Positions 25,012 through 32,944 of a stretch of DNA of 64,000 nt are shown here, one piece after another (position 1 is the first letter of the stretch; each line of letters opens with the position of its first letter). The notes below the pieces were generated by a model. That model was given only the letters and a program-made list of their open reading frames with translations, searched no databases and was not told the origin of the DNA. The position numbers were made by a program, and so were the translations under genes. The stretch comes from Streptomyces filamentosus (GTDB lineage Bacteria; Actinomycetota; Actinomycetes; Streptomycetales; Streptomycetaceae): the NCBI RefSeq assembly GCF_014654895.1, contig NZ_BNBE01000001.1, positions 2,455,001 to 2,519,000 on the forward strand. The letters run 5' to 3'.

Positions 25012-25033
25012 CGCGCCACGCGCGCGTGGCGCG
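25012..25033 (-). terminator. 22-bp palindrome after the MFS gene (contains CACGCGCGCGTG copy 4)
   Basis: A perfect palindrome 36 bp past the MFS stop, with the core CACGCGCGCGTG at 25017-25028. It could be a terminator hairpin, or part of the recurrent palindrome family also seen at 9649, 13232 and 16164. Confidence 0.45.
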
Positions 25034-25068
25034 GGACGACGGAGGCGCACCCCGGCCGTGCGGCCCCG

Positions 25069-26295
25069 CTAGCCGGTCCGCAGCCGCCCGCCCCGGCCCA
25101 GCAGCGCGACCGCCGCCGCGCAGCCGAGGCCCACGGCGCACAGGGCGAGCCAGGGCGCGGCCGTCCAGCCGGTGACGTCGAGCAGCACGCCGGTGCCCAG
25201 GTTCCCCAGGGTGATGCCGATCCCGCACACCGTGTTGTAGAGCCCGTAGTGGGTGGCGACCCAGCGGCCCCGGGAGAGGGCGACGACGGTGTCCATCTCG
25301 TACGGGTAGAGCACCGCGTTCGCCACCGCGAGGACCGCCGCGCACAGCAGCAGCGCCGGGGCGCCCCGGCCGAGCAGGGCGGGCAGCAGGAAGGCGCCGC
25401 CCATCAGCGCGAGGCCGAGGACGAGGCTCCGCTCGCGGGAGAGCCGGGCCGCGCACCAGGCGGTGATCCGCAGCTGCCCGGCGAGCGCGACGAGCGCGGA
25501 GACGACGAAGAGCGCGGTCGTCGTGCCCGTGCCGCCGGCCGCGAGCGGCAGCGCCAGGTAGACCTGGAAGGACAGCACGTAGGAGCCGGTCATGGCGAGC
25601 GAGAAGAGCCAGAAGACGCGGTTGCCGAGGACGGTGCGGAACTGTCCCCGGGCCCCGGCCTCCTTCGGCGCGGGCCGGCCGCCGCCCGCCGAGACGGGCA
25701 GGTGCCGCAGCTGCACCAGGGTCAGGCCCAGGAAGAGCAGGGCCGCGACGACGCAGGTCAGCCGGAACGACACCCCGGTGAGCGCCACCCCGATCAGCGG
25801 GCCGAGCAGGATGCCCGCCTGGTAGTGGGCGTTGAACACCGCGAACGCCTCCACCCGGCGCTCCTCCCCCGCCTCCGCCGCCAGGCAGGCCCGCACGGCC
25901 GGGTTGAAGAGCGCGCCGGCGAGGCCGGTGGCGAGCGAGGCGGCGATCAGGAAGGACAGCGACTGGGCGAAGGCGAGCGCGCCGAAGCCGACGGTCCGCA
26001 GGGCGCAGCCGGCGACGATGAGCGGCTTGAAGCCGAGCCGGTCGGCGAGCGCGCCGCCGACGAGGAACATGCCCTGCTGGGAGAGGTTCCGGACGCCGAG
26101 GACGAGCCCGACCGCCCAGGCCGCCATGCCGAGCCCGTCGGCCAGGTGGGCGGCCAGGTAGGGCATCAGCATGTAGAAGCCGAGGTTGATGGTGAGCTGG
26201 TTGAGGAAGAGCAGCCGGACGGCCGGGTCGAAGGTGCGGCTGCGCTTCCAGATCCCGCCGCGTGCGGACGCGGCGGTGGTGGCCGTGGGGGTCAA
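25069..26295 (-). CDS. MFS transporter coupled to the PLP enzyme gene
   Basis: A 408-residue major-facilitator protein with about 12 helices and a motif-A loop [13 protein letters not shown]. The start is a TTG at 26295 whose last two bases begin the TGA stop of the upstream PLP-enzyme gene, so translation is probably coupled. A Gly-rich GGAAGG sits upstream inside that gene. The tight overlap suggests it exports, or less likely imports, the product or substrate of the PLP enzyme. It ends before the second PP2C gene. Confidence 0.85.
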   Translation of the reverse strand: MTPTATTAASARGGIWKRSRTFDPAVRLLFLNQLTINLGFYMLMPYLAAHLADGLGMAAWAVGLVLGVRNLSQQGMFLVGGALADRLGFKPLIVAGCALRTVGFGALAFAQSLSFLIAASLATGLAGALFNPAVRACLAAEAGEERRVEAFAVFNAHYQAGILLGPLIGVALTGVSFRLTCVVAALLFLGLTLVQLRHLPVSAGGGRPAPKEAGARGQFRTVLGNRVFWLFSLAMTGSYVLSFQVYLALPLAAGGTGTTTALFVVSALVALAGQLRITAWCAARLSRERSLVLGLALMGGAFLLPALLGRGAPALLLCAAVLAVANAVLYPYEMDTVVALSRGRWVATHYGLYNTVCGIGITLGNLGTGVLLDVTGWTAAPWLALCAVGLGCAAAVALLGRGGRLRTG

Positions 26296-27395
26296 CGCGC
26301 CGCCCCCGCCTTCCGGTCCAGGACCCGGCGGGTCCAGCCCTCGACGCCCTCGGGGCCCTCGTAGGCGGCCGGTTCGTCCCGTACGGGTCCGTCGAGGAGG
26401 CCGTGGGCGGCGCAGTAGGCGTCGTTGAAGACGGTGTCGAAGTAGCGCTGCGGGCCGTCGGGGAAGACGGCCGCGACGCGGGTGCCGCGCGGTCGGGTGC
26501 GGGCCAGCCAGCCCGCGACGAGCGCGACGGCGCCGACGCTCCAGCCGCCGGTGGCGTACTGGCGGGCGGCGAGCCTGCGGGCCGAGCGGACGGCCTCGGC
26601 GGGGGCGACCCAGTGGACCTCGTCGAAGGCCGCGTGGTCGACGTTGGCGGGGTGGATGGAGGAGCCGAGGCCGCGCATCAGCCGCTCCCCGGCGGGCAGG
26701 CCGAAGACGGTGGAGCGGATGGAGTCGACGCCGACGAGCTCCAGGGCGGGGCTGCTGGTGGCGCGGAGCGCGCGGGCGATGCCGGCGGAGTGGCCGCCGG
26801 TGCCGACCGCGCAGACGAGGACGTCGATCCGGTCGAGCTGTCCGGAGAGTTCGGCGGCGAGCCCGGCGTAGGCGGCGGGGTTGTCGGGGTTGGCGTACTG
26901 GTCGGGCCACCAGGCCCCGTCGAGGAGGGCGAGGAGTTCGGCGACCCGGTCCTTGCGGGCCTGCTGCCAGCCGCCGTGCGGGTGGGGTTCGGTGACGACG
27001 TGGACGGTGGCGCCGTGGGCGACGAGCATCCGCTCGACGATCGGCTCCAGGCCGGGGTCGGTGACGACGTGCACGGGGTGGCCGTGGAGCACGCCGGCGA
27101 GGGCGAGGCCGAGGCCGAGGGTGCCGGAGGTCGACTCGACGATGGGGGCGCCGGGCCGCAGGTCGCCCCGGCGGCGGGCCTCCTCGACCATGTGGAGCGC
27201 GGGGCGGTCCTTGATGCCGCCGGCGTTGAAGCCTTCGAGCTTGGCCCAGTAGCCGTCGTCGGTCCACAGCACGGGGGTGTTGCCGACGGTGGGGTGCGGG
27301 CGCGGGGCCGGGTGCAGGGGCGCGGGCGCGTGCGGGGGCAGCGGGGTGTGTACGGGCAGGGGGGTGTGCGCGGGAGCGTGCATGGGTGCGGTCAC
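26292..27395 (-). CDS. PLP-dependent cysteine-synthase-family enzyme
   Basis: A 367-residue fold-type II PLP enzyme. The PLP lysine is K62 in GGIKDRPAL, the phosphate-binding loop is [11 protein letters not shown], and [14 protein letters not shown] is the second glycine loop. Members make cysteine, degrade it to H2S, or make 2,3-diaminopropionate precursors (SbnA-like); the sequence does not decide. The first 35 residues are an unusual low-complexity tail with six His alternating with Pro, which might bind metal. It is the middle gene of a three-gene unit with a His-rich small protein upstream and an overlapping MFS gene downstream. Confidence 0.82.
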   Translation of the reverse strand: MTAPMHAPAHTPLPVHTPLPPHAPAPLHPAPRPHPTVGNTPVLWTDDGYWAKLEGFNAGGIKDRPALHMVEEARRRGDLRPGAPIVESTSGTLGLGLALAGVLHGHPVHVVTDPGLEPIVERMLVAHGATVHVVTEPHPHGGWQQARKDRVAELLALLDGAWWPDQYANPDNPAAYAGLAAELSGQLDRIDVLVCAVGTGGHSAGIARALRATSSPALELVGVDSIRSTVFGLPAGERLMRGLGSSIHPANVDHAAFDEVHWVAPAEAVRSARRLAARQYATGGWSVGAVALVAGWLARTRPRGTRVAAVFPDGPQRYFDTVFNDAYCAAHGLLDGPVRDEPAAYEGPEGVEGWTRRVLDRKAGAAR

Positions 27396-27459
27396 GTCCT
27401 CGGGGTCCGGAGGGGGTGGGAAGGGGCCGGGCCGTCGCGGGGGGCGACGGGGGCGGCCC

Positions 27460-27909
27460 TCAGTTCCGGTCCACTCCGAGGGCGATGAGCAGGCGTCCGG
27501 GCTCGGGGCGGGGGCCCGCCCGGGTGCGCGGGTTCCTGAGCTCCGCCGCCGGGGGCAGCGGGGTGGTGCGTCCGGCGGTGACGGGCGTGCCGGGGCCCGG
27601 CGGGTCGAGCTGCGGGGTGGTGGCCGTCTGCGCGGGCGGCGGCAGCTCGGCGGCGTGCCCCTCGCCGTCCTGCCCGCAGCCGTGCGGGACGGCGCCGTGG
27701 GCGGGGCCCGCGAAGGCGGGGGCGAAGGCGACGCTGCCGGCGGGGCCGGTGGCCGCGTGGCCGGGCCCGGTGTGCCCGCCGTGGCCGGGGGCGCCGTGGC
27801 AGAGCCCCGCGAAGAGGGCGACGAGCGCGAGGAGGAGCAGGAGGACGGGCGCCCGTCCTCCTGCTCCTCCTCGCCGCCTCGTCACCGCTTCGTCACACAT
27901 GGCGGTCAT
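27460..27909 (-). CDS. small His-rich membrane or secreted protein (DUF6153-like)
   Basis: A 149-residue protein with one hydrophobic segment (about residues 20-38, [18 protein letters not shown]) followed by a Gly/His-rich stretch ([16 protein letters not shown]) and a Pro/Thr-rich tail. The pattern recalls DUF6153 proteins of Streptomyces, though I cannot confirm membership. It is 64 bp upstream of the His-tailed PLP-enzyme gene on the same strand, so the two are probably co-transcribed. Metal handling is a guess from composition. ATG 27900 is an alternative start. Confidence 0.55.
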   Translation of the reverse strand: MTAMCDEAVTRRRGGAGGRAPVLLLLLALVALFAGLCHGAPGHGGHTGPGHAATGPAGSVAFAPAFAGPAHGAVPHGCGQDGEGHAAELPPPAQTATTPQLDPPGPGTPVTAGRTTPLPPAAELRNPRTRAGPRPEPGRLLIALGVDRN

Positions 27910-28008
27910 GACGTTACGTTCCGCGTTCGCGCCCGCGCAAAGAGGCGGGCACGGACGGGGAAGGTTTCGGACAGCGTTTACTTCGGGCGCGGGAGCCCCG
28001 CGCGGGGG

Positions 28009-28749
28009 CTACAGGTTCCGCTCGGCCCACACGGCCAGGGCGTCGCGCACCAGGACGGCGGTGCCCTCGCCGTGCTTGTCGTAGTTCCTGGCGAACCTGG
28101 GGTCGTCCACGTACATCTGTCCGAGTCCGATCAGGTACTCCTTGGTCGGGGTGGTGGTGGCGGACAGCCACGCGCACTGGCGGCGGGCCAGGTCCTGCAC
28201 CTCGTCGCTGTCCGGCGCGAGGCCGGCCGCGGCCGCCGCGCCGAAGTCGCGGGCGATGCCGGCCTGCGTCTCCAGGAACTCCTTCTTCTCGGCCTCGCCG
28301 AGCGAGCGCCACCAGCGGTCGCCCCGCTCGTACGCGTCGCGGCCCCAGCGTTCGGTGACCTCGGCCTCGTAGCGCGTGTGGTCGAACCCGTCGAAGACTT
28401 CCTCGGCCATCAGTCGTTCTCCTCTCTCGGTCTTGTGGAGGGTGGTCCGGACGGCCTCGATCTGTCGCCCGATGCGCTCGCGCTCCTGCTGGAGGAGGGC
28501 CAGATGCGTGCGCAGGGCGGCCGAGGTGTCCCGCTGGCCTTCGAGGACCTCGGCGATGGCGGGCAGCGACAGCCCGAGCTCGCGCAGCAGAAGGATCCGC
28601 TGGAGCCGGACGAGCGCCGCCTCGTCGTAGTACCGGTAACCGTTCGTGCCGATCCGGCTCGGCTCCAGCAGCCCCAGCTCGCCGTAGTGGCGGAGCGTGC
28701 GGCTGGTGGTGCCGGCCTTCCTGGCGATCTCCTGGATCGACCACTCCAT
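28009..28749 (-). CDS. MerR-family TipA-like regulator
   Basis: A 246-residue protein. Residues 1-70 are a MerR winged HTH (SIQEIARKAGTTSRTLRHY), about 75-110 the dimerising coiled coil, and about 114-246 a TipAS-like effector domain (EEVFDGFDHTRYEAEVTERW to YVDDPRFARNYDK). TipA of S. lividans captures thiopeptides covalently and activates its own promoter. I could not confirm the thiopeptide-reactive cysteine: only one Cys is visible, in RRQCAWLS, as in the TipAS region. Residue M114 has its own strong ribosome-binding site (see 28410), as in tipA. Confidence 0.88.
   Translation of the reverse strand: MEWSIQEIARKAGTTSRTLRHYGELGLLEPSRIGTNGYRYYDEAALVRLQRILLLRELGLSLPAIAEVLEGQRDTSAALRTHLALLQQERERIGRQIEAVRTTLHKTERGERLMAEEVFDGFDHTRYEAEVTERWGRDAYERGDRWWRSLGEAEKKEFLETQAGIARDFGAAAAAGLAPDSDEVQDLARRQCAWLSATTTPTKEYLIGLGQMYVDDPRFARNYDKHGEGTAVLVRDALAVWAERNL
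28410..28423 (-). promoter_or_regulatory. internal ribosome-binding site for a TipAS-like short form
   Basis: AGGAG (plus 28419-28423) lies 8 nt upstream of an in-frame ATG (28410) at residue 114 of the TipA-like gene, exactly at the HTH/effector boundary. It would give a 133-residue ligand-binding form, as known for tipA. Confidence 0.7.
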
Positions 28750-28837
28750 GACGGGAACGCTAGAACTTGACGTTGCGTAAAGGTCAAGCCGGCCGCGCGG
28801 GGCTGCGGGAGTGCTTCGGGAGTGCTCCGGGAACGCC

Positions 28838-28873
28838 GAAGGCCCGGATCGTCCTGAGACGATCCGGGCCTTC
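28838..28873 (-). terminator. terminator of the initiator tRNA
   Basis: A perfect 16-bp stem, GAAGGCCCGGATCGTC and its complement, with a CTGA loop. It lies 11 nt past the tRNA 3' end on the minus strand. Confidence 0.8.
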
Positions 28874-28884
28874 GGGCTACTGAG

Positions 28885-28958
28885 TAGCGGGGACAGGATT
28901 TGAACCTGCGACCTCTGGGTTATGAGCCCAGCGAGCTACCGAGCTGCTCCACCCCGCG
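28885..28958 (-). tRNA. initiator tRNA-fMet (CAT)
   Basis: A 74-nt cloverleaf. The anticodon CAT is the complement of 28922-28924. Position 1 (C) cannot pair with position 72 (T), and the anticodon stem has the three consecutive G-C pairs (GGG/CCC). Both are initiator-tRNA hallmarks. CCA is not encoded. Confidence 0.95.
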
Positions 28959-29009
28959 TCGGTGAATATGACTCTACGGCATGGGTGGAGGAAAGCGAAA
29001 TCCGATTCC

Positions 29010-29504
29010 TCAGCAGCCGCAGTCCTCGGCGTCGACCGGGGCCGTCAGCGGGTCGGCGGCCTGCTGCGCCGGGCCCTCCCAGGTCTCGTAGGCGAAGCCC
29101 TCGCGGGCCCAGTACTCGAAGCCGCCGAGCATCTCCTTCACCTGGAAGCCCAGCTCGGCGAGGGCGAGCGCGGCGCGGGTGGCGCCGTTGCAGCCGGGGC
29201 CCCAGCAGTAGGTGACGACCGGGACGGCCTTGTCGAGGATCCGCTCGGCCTGCTCGGGGATGAGGGCGGTGGGGAGGTGGACGGCGCCCGGGACGTGCCC
29301 CTGGTCCCAGGAGGCGGTCGAGCGGGTGTCGATCACCACGAAGCCGGGGTCGGCTCCGGTCTCGCGGGCGCCGGCCAGCACGGAGGCCACGTCGGAGACG
29401 TCCGCGTGGAAGGCGAGGCTCGCGGAGAAGTAGGCGGCCGCGGCGGCGGGGGAGGCGGGCGGGGTGCGCAGCACGGGGTTGACCTGGTGGCCTGTCGTCG
29501 TCAT
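29010..29504 (-). CDS. rhodanese-domain sulfurtransferase
   Basis: A 164-residue single-domain rhodanese. The active-site Cys is C100 in VVTYCWGPGCNGATR, and DTRSTASWDQGHVPGAVHLP is the typical CH2A motif. It probably handles sulfane sulfur or cyanide, or acts as a thiol-redox carrier. The C-terminal tail ends in Cys-Gly-Cys. The ATG at 29504 lacks a ribosome-binding site, but a -10-like TAGATT lies 7 nt upstream, so the mRNA is probably leaderless. It is divergent from the ECF41 gene and in the same 3-kb stretch as the PLP cysteine-family enzyme. Confidence 0.88.
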   Translation of the reverse strand: MTTTGHQVNPVLRTPPASPAAAAAYFSASLAFHADVSDVASVLAGARETGADPGFVVIDTRSTASWDQGHVPGAVHLPTALIPEQAERILDKAVPVVTYCWGPGCNGATRAALALAELGFQVKEMLGGFEYWAREGFAYETWEGPAQQAADPLTAPVDAEDCGC

Positions 29505-29511
29505 GGTGATC

Positions 29512-29517
29512 AATCTA
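29512..29517 (-). promoter_or_regulatory. -10 box of the rhodanese gene
   Basis: Minus-strand TAGATT ends 7 nt before the ATG at 29504. TTCAGC lies 18 bp further upstream as a weak -35. Confidence 0.5.
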
Positions 29518-29653
29518 CGGACGAAGATCACCACGCTGAAGTGGTGTTCCACGGTGGCCGGGGGGGCCAGGCCGGGGAAATCCGGGCTCTTGCCCCCGGG
29601 CGGCGTGGATCTCACGGTGCGGGACCGGGAGGGCGCGCACGTTCTCGCTCCGC

Positions 29654-29680
29654 TGTCACATCCAGGGATTCTGATCCGTC
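29654..29680 (+). promoter_or_regulatory. ECF41-type promoter of the sigma factor's own gene
   Basis: TGTCACA at 29654-29660, 16-bp spacer, CGTC at 29677-29680. This is the published ECF41 target consensus as I remember it (TGTCACA-N16-CGTC), so the sigma factor should activate its own gene. The start point would fall close to 29686. Confidence 0.75.
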
Positions 29681-29718
29681 ATGCGGGCATGACGGGACGC
29701 GAAGGGGGAGATCGACGG

Positions 29719-30786
29719 ATGGACGAGAGCAGGGCCGGGGGACCGGCCGCCGGCGCGGACACGGGTGCGGGTACGGGATCCGGTACGGGTACGGGCGCCG
29801 GCGCGGGTGCGGGATCCGGCGCGGGTACGGGCCCCGGCCCGGCTACGGGCCCCGGCGCGGGTGCGGGCGGGGGCGCGTACGGTGACGCGGACGCGCTGGC
29901 GCGCCGGTTCGACGCCGACCGGGGACACCTGCGGTCCGTCGCGTACCGCATGCTCGGCTCGGTCGGCGAGGCCGAGGACGCGGTGCAGGAGACGTGGTTC
30001 AAGCTCAGCCGCACCGACGTGAGCGGCGTCGCCAACCTCACCGGCTGGCTCACCACCGTCATCGGCCGGGTCTGCCTGGACATGCTGCGCTCGCGCGGCT
30101 CCCGGCGGGAGGACCCGCTGGACTTCCACGTCCCCGACCCGATCGTGCACGTCCCGGGGCCCGGCGACCCGGAGCACGTCGCCGAGCTGACCGAGTCGGT
30201 GGGCCTCGCGCTGCTCGTCGTCCTGGAGACGCTGTCACCGGCCGAACGGCTCGCCTTCGTGCTGCACGACATGTTCGCCGTGTCCTTCGACGAGATCGCA
30301 CCGGTCGTGGACCGCACTCCGGCCGCGACCCGGCAGCTGGCGAGCCGGGCGCGCCGCCGCGTCCAGGACGCCGACCCGGGGCCCGGCCCCGACGCGCGGC
30401 GCCAGCGGGAGATCGCCGACGCCTTCCTCGCCGCCTCGCAGGGCGGCGACTTCGAGGGGCTGCTCGCCGTCCTCGACCCGGACGCGGTGCTGCGCGCGGA
30501 CGGCGGCACGCTGCTCGCGGGCACCTCGCGGGTGGTCCGGGGCGCCGAGTCGATCATGCGGCAGGCCGTCATGTACGCGAGCTTCCGCAAGGCCTCGCTG
30601 TCGGTCCTCGTCAACGGCCGCCCGGCCGTCCTGTCGGTCGTCGGCGGGAAGGCGACCGCGCTCATGGCCTTCACCATCTCCGGCGACCGCATCGTCCAGC
30701 TCCACGTGCTGGCCGACCCGGACCGCATCGCCGCCCTCGGCATCCCGGAGGAGGCCCTGGCCCGCGCCGCGTACCCGGAGGACTGA
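29719..30786 (+). CDS. ECF41-family sigma factor with SnoaL-like C-terminal domain
   Basis: A 355-residue protein. After a low-complexity Gly/Thr/Ala tract of about 40 residues, sigma region 2 (LRSVAYRMLGSVGEAEDAVQ) and region 4 (LSPAERLAFVLHDMFAVSF) are followed by a SnoaL/NTF2-like domain that controls sigma activity in ECF41 proteins. ATG 29719 has GGGGGAG 8 nt upstream. ATG 29689 would be nearly leaderless from the ECF41 promoter. ECF41 genes usually adjoin a carboxymuconolactone decarboxylase, oxidoreductase or epimerase gene; here the neighbour is a divergent rhodanese gene, which is unusual. Confidence 0.88.
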   Translation: MDESRAGGPAAGADTGAGTGSGTGTGAGAGAGSGAGTGPGPATGPGAGAGGGAYGDADALARRFDADRGHLRSVAYRMLGSVGEAEDAVQETWFKLSRTDVSGVANLTGWLTTVIGRVCLDMLRSRGSRREDPLDFHVPDPIVHVPGPGDPEHVAELTESVGLALLVVLETLSPAERLAFVLHDMFAVSFDEIAPVVDRTPAATRQLASRARRRVQDADPGPGPDARRQREIADAFLAASQGGDFEGLLAVLDPDAVLRADGGTLLAGTSRVVRGAESIMRQAVMYASFRKASLSVLVNGRPAVLSVVGGKATALMAFTISGDRIVQLHVLADPDRIAALGIPEEALARAAYPED

Positions 30787-30820
30787 CCGGGGACGCCCCG
30801 GGGCGCCGGGCGCGGCGGCG

Positions 30821-32233
30821 TCAGGTGCGGCGGCGGGACTCCTCGTACGCCGCTCCGACCGCCGCGACCGCGTCGTCGATCCCGCCGAGGGGGAGGGAGC
30901 CGTAGCCGAGGAGGAGGGCGGGGCCGCCCAGGGGGCCGGGGGGCCCGCCGAAGCGGAACTCCCCGCCGCCCCGGACCAGGACCGAGCGGCGCCGCGCGCC
31001 CTCCACCACCGCCGCCTCGTCGGTGCCGGGCGGCAGCAGGGCGAAGCTGTGCAGGCCGGCCGCGCAGCCGACGAGCCGGGCATCGGGCAGCGAGCGGCGC
31101 ACGGCGCCGGCCAGCGCCTCGCGGCGGGAGCGGTAGCGGGCGCGGACCCGGCGCAGGTGGCGGTCGAGGAGGCCGCTGCGCACGAGCTCCGCGAAGGCCA
31201 GCTGGGTGAGCGCGTCGGAGCCCAGGTCCTGCCGGGAGCGGGCCCGTTCCACCAGGGGGTACAGCCCCGGCGGGAGCGCCAGCCAGCCCAGGCGCAGTCC
31301 GGGCACCAGGACCTTGCTGGTGGTGCCCGCGTACACCACGCGGTCCGGGTCGCCCTCCTGGAGCGCGGCGGGCCGGTCGCGGTGGTCGAACCAGAACTCG
31401 CCGTCGTAGTCGTCCTCGACGATCCAGCCGTCCCTCTCCCGCGCCCAGTCGACGAGCCGGCGCCGCCGCTCCGGGGAGAGCACGACGCCGGTGGGGAACT
31501 GGTGGGCGGGCGTCACCAGGACCGCGCGGACGCCGGTGCGGTACAACTCCTCGACGTCCAGGCCCTCTTCGTCCACCGGTACCGGCACCGGCACCATCCC
31601 GGTCTCCTGGACGAAGAGGCGCTGCCCGTTGTGGCCCGGCGCCTCGACGGCGATCCGGTGGACGCCGAGGCGCTGGAGCGCCTGGGACAGCAGCGCGAGA
31701 CCCTGCGCGAACCCGGCGGTGACCATCGTCCGGGCGGGTTCCGTGCGGACCGAGCGCACCCGGCCCAGATAGCCGGCGAGTTCGTTGCGCAGCTCCGGGA
31801 CGCCGGCGACCGGCGGGTAGTCCAGGCCCTCCCGGCCGACGTCCCGCACCGCCTTCCCGTAGCAGTGGAGCCATTCCTCGCGGGGGAAGTTCGACAGGTT
31901 CGCGTTGCCGACCCGCAGGTCCCAGCGGGCCCCGGTGTCCCGGCGCTCCTCCAGCAGGCAGGCCCCGCCGTCCCCTTCGGGCAGGGTCCGGGCGACGCGG
32001 GTGCCCGAGCCGCGGACCGCCTCCAGATACCCCCCGGCGATCAGCTGCTCGTACGCCTCCACCACCACGCGCCGCGAGATCCCCAGGTCCAGGGCGAGCC
32101 GGCGGCTCGACGGCAGGCGCGCGCCCGGGTGCAGGACCCGGTCCTCCACGTGCGCCCTGATGGCGCCGCGGAGCTGCGCGGTGAGCGGTACGGACGATTC
32201 CCGGTCCACCTGGACCGAGAGGTCCCAGGCCAT
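30821..32233 (-). CDS. PdxR/MocR-type GntR-aminotransferase regulator
   Basis: A 470-residue chimera. A GntR winged HTH (residues 1-75, LPSSRRLALDLGISRRVVVE) is joined to a fold-type I aminotransferase domain. The PLP lysine lies in YAGTTSKVLVPGLRLGW, and IVEDDYDGEFWF holds the cofactor Asp. These proteins sense PLP or an amino-acid adduct and often control vitamin B6 or GABA genes. No pdxST genes adjoin it, so the target is unknown. The ATG at 32233 has GGAGC just upstream. It converges with the ECF41 gene and lies 48 bp downstream of the PAP2 gene. Confidence 0.9.
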   Translation of the reverse strand: MAWDLSVQVDRESSVPLTAQLRGAIRAHVEDRVLHPGARLPSSRRLALDLGISRRVVVEAYEQLIAGGYLEAVRGSGTRVARTLPEGDGGACLLEERRDTGARWDLRVGNANLSNFPREEWLHCYGKAVRDVGREGLDYPPVAGVPELRNELAGYLGRVRSVRTEPARTMVTAGFAQGLALLSQALQRLGVHRIAVEAPGHNGQRLFVQETGMVPVPVPVDEEGLDVEELYRTGVRAVLVTPAHQFPTGVVLSPERRRRLVDWARERDGWIVEDDYDGEFWFDHRDRPAALQEGDPDRVVYAGTTSKVLVPGLRLGWLALPPGLYPLVERARSRQDLGSDALTQLAFAELVRSGLLDRHLRRVRARYRSRREALAGAVRRSLPDARLVGCAAGLHSFALLPPGTDEAAVVEGARRRSVLVRGGGEFRFGGPPGPLGGPALLLGYGSLPLGGIDDAVAAVGAAYEESRRRT

Positions 32234-32281
32234 GTGCCCTGCTCCTTCCCCTCCTCGTCCCTCCCCGGTCCTTCCCTCCGC

Positions 32282-32944
32282 TCAGTCCGCCGCCGGGCGG
32301 GCGCGCAGCAGGGAGGCGCCGAGGGCGAGGGAGGCGGTGCCGCTGGCGAGGCCCAGGACCGCTCCGGCGGCGACGTCGCCCGGGTAGTGGACCCCGGTGT
32401 GGACGCGGGAGTAGCCGACCGCCGAGGCCAGCAGGCCGAGCGGCACCGCGGCCGGCGGCAGCGCCACGCCGACGGCGGTGGCGAAGGCGACCGCCGAGGC
32501 GGTGTGCCCGGAGGGGAAGGACGCGGACTCGGGCATCGGCACCTGACGGCCGGTCACGACCCGGGCCGCCTCCCGGTCCGGGCGCGGCCGCCGCACCAGC
32601 CGCTTGCCGAGGAGGTTCGCGGAGGCGGAGGCGATGGCGATCGCACCGACGCCCGCGAGCGCGGCCCGGCGCGGCCGGCCCGGGAAGAGGGCGAGCCCGG
32701 CGGCGACGGCGAAGGAGATCTTGGAGTGGTCGGCGGCGTTCGACAGGCGGCGCAGACCGGCGTCGAGGGCGGGCGTCGGCGTGGCCGCCACCGCCGCGTA
32801 CACCGCGCCGTCCACGCCCCGCAGGTCGTGCAGCACGGCCCGGACGGTGACGGCCGCGGCCCGCGCCCGCTCCTGCGCCCGGGTCCGGGGCGTCGTCCCG
32901 GCCGCCGGGCCGCCCCCCGTCTCGTACGTGCTCTCGTCGCTCAT
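32282..32944 (-). CDS. PAP2-superfamily phosphatase
   Basis: A 220-residue membrane protein with the three acid-phosphatase motifs in order: KRLVRRPRP, FPSGHTAS and SRVHTGVHYPGD. Such enzymes dephosphorylate lipid phosphates such as phosphatidate or undecaprenyl pyrophosphate on the outer face of the membrane. The ATG overlaps the TGA of the upstream lipid-kinase-like gene (ATGA), and GGAG lies 7 nt before it. Kinase and phosphatase are thus translationally coupled, suggesting one lipid-phosphate cycle. Confidence 0.9.
   Translation of the reverse strand: MSDESTYETGGGPAAGTTPRTRAQERARAAAVTVRAVLHDLRGVDGAVYAAVAATPTPALDAGLRRLSNAADHSKISFAVAAGLALFPGRPRRAALAGVGAIAIASASANLLGKRLVRRPRPDREAARVVTGRQVPMPESASFPSGHTASAVAFATAVGVALPPAAVPLGLLASAVGYSRVHTGVHYPGDVAAGAVLGLASGTASLALGASLLRARPAAD

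Noticed and set aside
25069..25456. Extra MFS gene joined to the second PP2C region in another frame
   Set aside because: The long alternative frame reads through the true MFS coding region with Arg/Gly-rich noise; the 408-residue frame has all the helices.
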